Source: Rugalucina vietnamica (lineage: Eukaryota > Mollusca > Bivalvia > Lucinida > Lucinidae). Taken from it: a stretch of DNA of 64,000 bases. Shown here in pieces: positions 28,001 through 34,000 of this stretch; positions within the stretch are counted from its first letter, which is position 1; each line of letters begins with the position of its first letter. The notes under the pieces are model-generated. The model made no database searches, had not been told where the DNA came from, and saw only the letters and a program-made list of their open reading frames with translations. Where the stretch lies: contig OZ024870.1 of the NCBI GenBank assembly GCA_964017185.1, positions 27,675,621-27,739,620 on the forward strand. Direction: 5' to 3'. The position numbers and the translations under genes were made by a program.

Positions 28001-31000
28001 TGGAAAGAAAATTTTGTGTCTTTTATTTTGCGATTTTGTATTTCAGAATTGTTAATGAGTCAATGAATTCATGACAGGATGTGTGCTCTTGCATTCTTTA
28101 AAGCTTACCGGGTCCAGTGCATAACTTTTGTTAACGAGATCTTTGAATTCGTAAGTTCACAAATATTAATTTTCGTGAACATTATCGAACTTGAGATAAA
28201 TTTGATATAATATGTTCAATGTCATTTTAGGGAGGAGGATGTCAGCAATTTATCTGTTGTGGCAACGACCAAGTGTCTATTAAAAGAGCCGTAAGTGACA
28301 ATAGATTTATTTTACATATTTTCTTACAATTTTATGCAAATATGAGATCAGTGAAAGGCTCTGCTTATCATGTAATATTTTCTCTTTTTTTTTATTAAAA
28401 ACATCAATCAAAGTACTCGTAAAGTTATTTTGTTGAATGATATTCAAGTTTACTTCAGTTGATTATTGTTAACAGTGTTGATTTAGCTAAGCTGATCTGC
28501 ATCTTTGTTTTTACTACAGTATGGTCTTCTTCCTTATTTCAAACCTTCAAGGGTATAGCTATTTTCTTGTGACTGTACAGGCGAATATGTGTCAGGTTTA
28601 GCCAAAAACTAGTCCGGGGACTTGAAAATAATTTTAGAGGTCAAGCCTCATATTTGGAATGCAGTTTATCTGCTAAGATTTCCAACGGTTGGGCCCAAAC
28701 TAGCCAAAAACCTGAAGATGGGGTTTCTTGTGATGTGATTGAAATAATGTACAATGAATTATTTTAAAAACAGACAAGAAAAGATGATGATGTCAAAGAG
28801 CTCCAGTATACCCTTTCCTCCTCTGTGCTTCACAATTAATGCCAGGCCACCAACGGGATATCTGTATTACTTTGCTTATGGCCCAGATATGAATCCTTCA
28901 AGGTAAGAGGCTAAAACTTTCTTAAATCACACCAGGTCCCGAGGTTATAAAACTTTTTTCATGCTCAGCTCAGCTGAGACTAAAATTTATCCTGCTCATA
29001 AATGTTAAAATGCCAACAATTGTTGGCATTTTAACATTTACTAGCAGGATAAATTACCAGATTTTGAGGTATGAACCTGAATTTTCCACTAATTTTGACT
29101 ATTTCAGCATTTATGAGCAGTTGAAATTTCATGCTCAGCTGAGCTGAGCTTGAAAAAAGTTTTATAACCTCGGGTCCAGTTATTCAGAGACAACCAACGT
29201 CACTGAGTACTACCAATGCAGATGAAAATAATATGAGCCGTCATATGAGGAAACCAACTATTTGAGTTTCCAACCAGGTCTGACACAAACCGGTCTGTAC
29301 AGCCACAGAAGCAGGATAGACCTGTAAAATTTTGGATTTAAGAAAAAGAATTGGACTAGCCATGTAGCGAAAACAAAGGCGCTGATCAGCTGTGCAGTTA
29401 CTGCACAGCTGATCTGCGTCTTTGTTTTTGCATATGTAGATTGTTTGTTTTCTAGTGTGGCAGCTCATATAAGGCTGTAGAATGCTAATACTTGTGAGGG
29501 AACAACAGAATGATCCAGACAGATATTTACCCCACATTCTCACTTTTGTCTGCATTGGTTTTTATGCTCCCAACTTCGGAAGAAGTTGAGGGGGCATATT
29601 GGTTTGGGTCTGTCCGTGCAGTGCAGTGAGTGAGTGAGTGCAGTCAGTCTGTCTGTGATGCGTGAGCACTCGGTCAGGAACCGTTAGAACTAGGATCTTG
29701 AAATTTGGTATGTAGTTTGTATATGAAAATTAAGAGGACCTGTATTTTTTCTTTCAGGTAAATTCAAAGGGCTAGGGGCCAATTCTGTGAGAGTTATTTC
29801 CCTTTTTAATTCTTGATAAAGTGAATAGATAGTGGATACCTTGTGTGTGCAACTCCTCCTACAGTTTTATTCCGATTCTCTTCAAACTTTACAGATGTTG
29901 TGACCATGCTTTGAAGATACGCATGTGGTTTGGATATAATCCTCAGATTAATTTTTGTCACTTTTCTCGCAGTTTGAACTTAGCCATTTTTCGGGCATTT
30001 TGACAATGAAAGTGAATGGGCAGTGGGTACTTTGTGTGCTCAACTCCTCCTACAGTTTCATGCCAATTCATTTAAAACTTTACATGTATTATGGGCTTGG
30101 TCTGAAAATATGCATGTGGTTTGGATATAATCCTTGGATTATTTTTTGTCATTTTTTTCACAATTTGAATTTAGTCATTTTTTCGGGAATTTTAGTGGGT
30201 GGATAGAGGGTACCTTGTGTGCGCAACTCCTCCTACAATTTAATACCAATACTTTTGAAACTTTGCAGACATTGTGACCATGCTTTGAAGATATGCATAT
30301 GGTTGGGATATACTCCTCAGATTAATTTTTGTCACTTTTTTTAAAATTTGAACTTAGTCATTTTTTGGACATTTTTACATCTTGAAAGTGGCTTACCAGT
30401 TGGGGGCATAGTGTTTCATAAACACATTTTCTAGTTCTCATTCACATTGGTTAAAACACTTATTTTGTTGCAAAACATTTCAACAAAAATGTGCTTTTCT
30501 GTATCTATTAGACTGCTTTTCTGTAGCTATTAGACTGAAGGGAGCGCGGTGGCGTAGTGGTAGAGCGTTGGATTTCCAATCGAGAGGTCTTGGGTTAGAC
30601 CCCCACAGGCATTACTGTGTTGTGTCCTTAAGCAAGACACATTAACTCTGTACAGTACTGGTTAAACCCTGGAAGGGTTGGCTCCATCCAGACATGATTG
30701 AAAAATTGTTGACTGGGACGTTAAGCCTCAATACAAACAAAAGCTATTAGACTGGTGTTTATCAGATATTACTGAGTATACACTGTGTGTACAGAATTTT
30801 TCAGAAATATTAAGTCATGGTTATATAGTTCAGTCAATCTGTTATGAATACTAAAGTACACCCAGATGAATCAATCTTTTGAAGGAATTGTTTTTATACT
30901 TAATAATTACATGAATGATCCATTTTAAGGAGATAGAAAAAGGTTAAATAATGGATAATAGAGGACTAAACTGTGTGCAGTTCCCTGCAAATTCTCCTGT

Positions 31001-34000
31001 TACATGTATTTTACCCTTTGTTTAAAAGCGTTACTTTTGTGAAGTGTCTTATTTCACACTGTATAAGCTGCAATGCGGAACGAGTGATTTTATACAAAAT
31101 TGCATTCCTGACTGCCAAAAAAGGCGTTTTAGATTGCCAAAAAGCATGTGTTGGCAATGGGGAATGTTCAATTTACGTTCTACATTGTCATTTTGCTAAT
31201 CCAAAATGCTCTTTTTGGCAATTTGGAATTCTTTTTGTTAATCAAATCGGTTGTTCGTGATTGTCGCTAATAAGGTATTTTGCATTTTCTTTTTCACTTT
31301 TCGGCTCGTATACATGCTAGATTTTCTAAAACAGAGTCATAATGTTTTCAGATTCAGCAGCTATATCAAGCGTGAAGTGGAAGACAGATTTTGGGCTCTC
31401 TTGTTTGGATTTAACCTTGTATTTAACAAAAAAGGTAATTTGGTTTTCTTTGTTGTGCAAACCCATGATTTAAGACAAATGAGCTGTGGTCATGAGAAAA
31501 CAAATATTTTACATATATGTGAAAACAAAGGCGCAGATCATCATCAGCTTTACAGTAACTGCGAAGCTGATCACGGTGAATTGCGCCTTTGTTTTCGCTA
31601 CAGCGATAGTACAATTCTTCTACTTCCTAAATCCAAAATTTCCAGCCTCTAGCTGTTGTCTGCGGCTGTACAGCCTGGTGTGTGTCTTACTAAGAAGTGC
31701 AGTCAACATTATTCCCAATTTTGAAATTTACAAGTAACATCTTAGCTGTACAGCCTGAATTTTGTTGGACCTGGTCAGAAACCCTTAAAGACAGGTCTTG
31801 CTGTAAGGCAGCTAAAATGTTTCAGAAACTGTTTGTTTGTTTGTATTGAGGTTTAACATCCCAGGCAACAATTTTTCAGTCATGTTGGGATGGAGCCAGC
31901 GCTTTCTGGGTATTAACCAGTACTCTGGGGAGTAAATGTGCCTTGCTGAAGGACCTAACATGGTGCCGCAAGTGGGGATCTAATCCGGGACCTCTCAATA
32001 CGGAGTCTGATGCTCTACCACAATGCCACAGTGCTCCCTTTAAATGTGTAAATGTGATGAAGAAACATAGTACAAAATATATAAAATTTTCATTTCTAGG
32101 TACCAGCATTGAGGCTGGAGGGTTTGCCAACCTGGAGTTCAATCCCCTTAGGTCAGTTGAGGGATGCCTGTACAAGATAACTCCACAAGAACTAGCTGTG
32201 CTGGACAAATGTGTAGGGTACCCAGAGGTAATGTGACATCTTTTGCATGAGATTTGAGCCACCTAGTGGGAAAACCAACAATGTGGTTTCCCAACAGGTC
32301 CGACATAAACGAAGCTGTACAGTCACAGAAGCAGGCTGGAAGCTTGAAATTTCGGATTTAAATAGAAGAGGAAGTGTACTTTCCTGTAGCGAAAACAAAG
32401 GCGCTGATCAGCTTTGGGGTTACCGCGAAGCTGATCTGCATCTTTGTTTTCCCATATGCAGATTGTTGGTTTTCCAATGAGGCGGCTCATTTAAAGTATG
32501 TGTGTACAATTCATTCACATTATAACACACTTCACTATAGTGCCGTTTTCAATATAGCATGGTCTTGTCATGGCTCCCAAAATGATTATGTTGCTATATA
32601 TCTATTGTGTATAACCTTATTATAAAACAGTTTCACCTATAACACAGTCTGTGTCCATGGACCCCAAAGATAGCATTATAATGTGGTTGACCTGTATCTG
32701 GTAAAAAAAGGTCATGAAAATTATGATGATGATGCAAAGTATTCTAGCTGTTAATCTATTAAAATACATGTATTTAGTTTGTTTGATTTAAGATTTGAAA
32801 GTTCATATTTTAGTGTAGACTGGCTCCCGTCGTCAAACTTTTGTTTTTATCAGAAAAACATGCACAAAATCTTCTGATGGCTGAGTTTGACGACTGGTGA
32901 AAACCGTTTCTGCTTTCTTAGGTACATCTGACCTTACAACACTAGATGAACTGCTGAAACCTTGAAAAGGGGTCTAATTGGTATCATAAATTCTTGGAAA
33001 ATAAACAGATCTTTATCACCACAAAGTCTATGGATATAATCTACAAAATATATAGCTTTACAGCTCTAAAATATTGGTTAAAGAGATTCAAAAAGGAAAA
33101 GGAAATGAGACTGATTATAAAATATCAGCAAGCATTCAAAATACAAGCTATGACCAGACTGTTCAAATGTCTCGTAATATAACACTACATGTTATTGACC
33201 AGACTGTGCAAATGTTTGAAAGCCATACACCAGTGCAAGTTATTGACCAGACTGCGCAAATGTTGGAAAGTAATCCACCAGTACAAGTTGTTGACCAGAC
33301 TGCACAAATGTCGAAAAGCAAAACAATAGTACAAGTTATGGACCAGACTGTGCAAATGATTGGAAAGCAAGTTACCAGTACAAGTTATTGACCAGACTGC
33401 ACAAATGTCGGAAAACAATCCATAAGTACAAGTTATTCACCAGACTGTGCATATGTCGTAAAGGAGTCCACCAGTACAAATTATTGACCAGACTGTGCAT
33501 ATGTCGGGAAGCAATCCACCAGTACAAATTATCAACCAGATTGCACAAATGTTGGAAAGCAATCCACCGCAGCAAGTTATTGACCAGACTGTGCAAATGT
33601 CAGAAAGCAATCCACCAATGCAAGTTATTGACCAGACTGTGCAAATGTTAGAAAGCAATCCACCAGTACATACTATTGACCAGACTGCACAAATGTTTGA
33701 AAAGCAATTCACCAGTTATTCACCAGACTGCGCAAATGTCGGAAAGCAATCCATCAGTACAAGTTATTGACCAGACTGCGCAAATGTCAGAAAGCAATTC
33801 ATCAGCAAGTTATTCACCAGACTGTGCAAATGTCGAAAAGCAATCCACCACAGCAAGTTATTCACCAGACTGTGCAAATGTTAGAAAGCAATCCACCAGT
33901 ACATGTTATTGTCCAGACTGCACAAATGTTTGGAAAGCAATTCACCAGTACAAGTTATTCACCAGACTGCGCAGATGTCTGAAAGCAATCCATCAGTACA

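Noticed and set aside
30538..30620. Possible tRNA gene
   Set aside because: A- and B-box-like words are present, but no closed acceptor stem or proper anticodon arm; the 13-bp duplication and the tail show a SINE.
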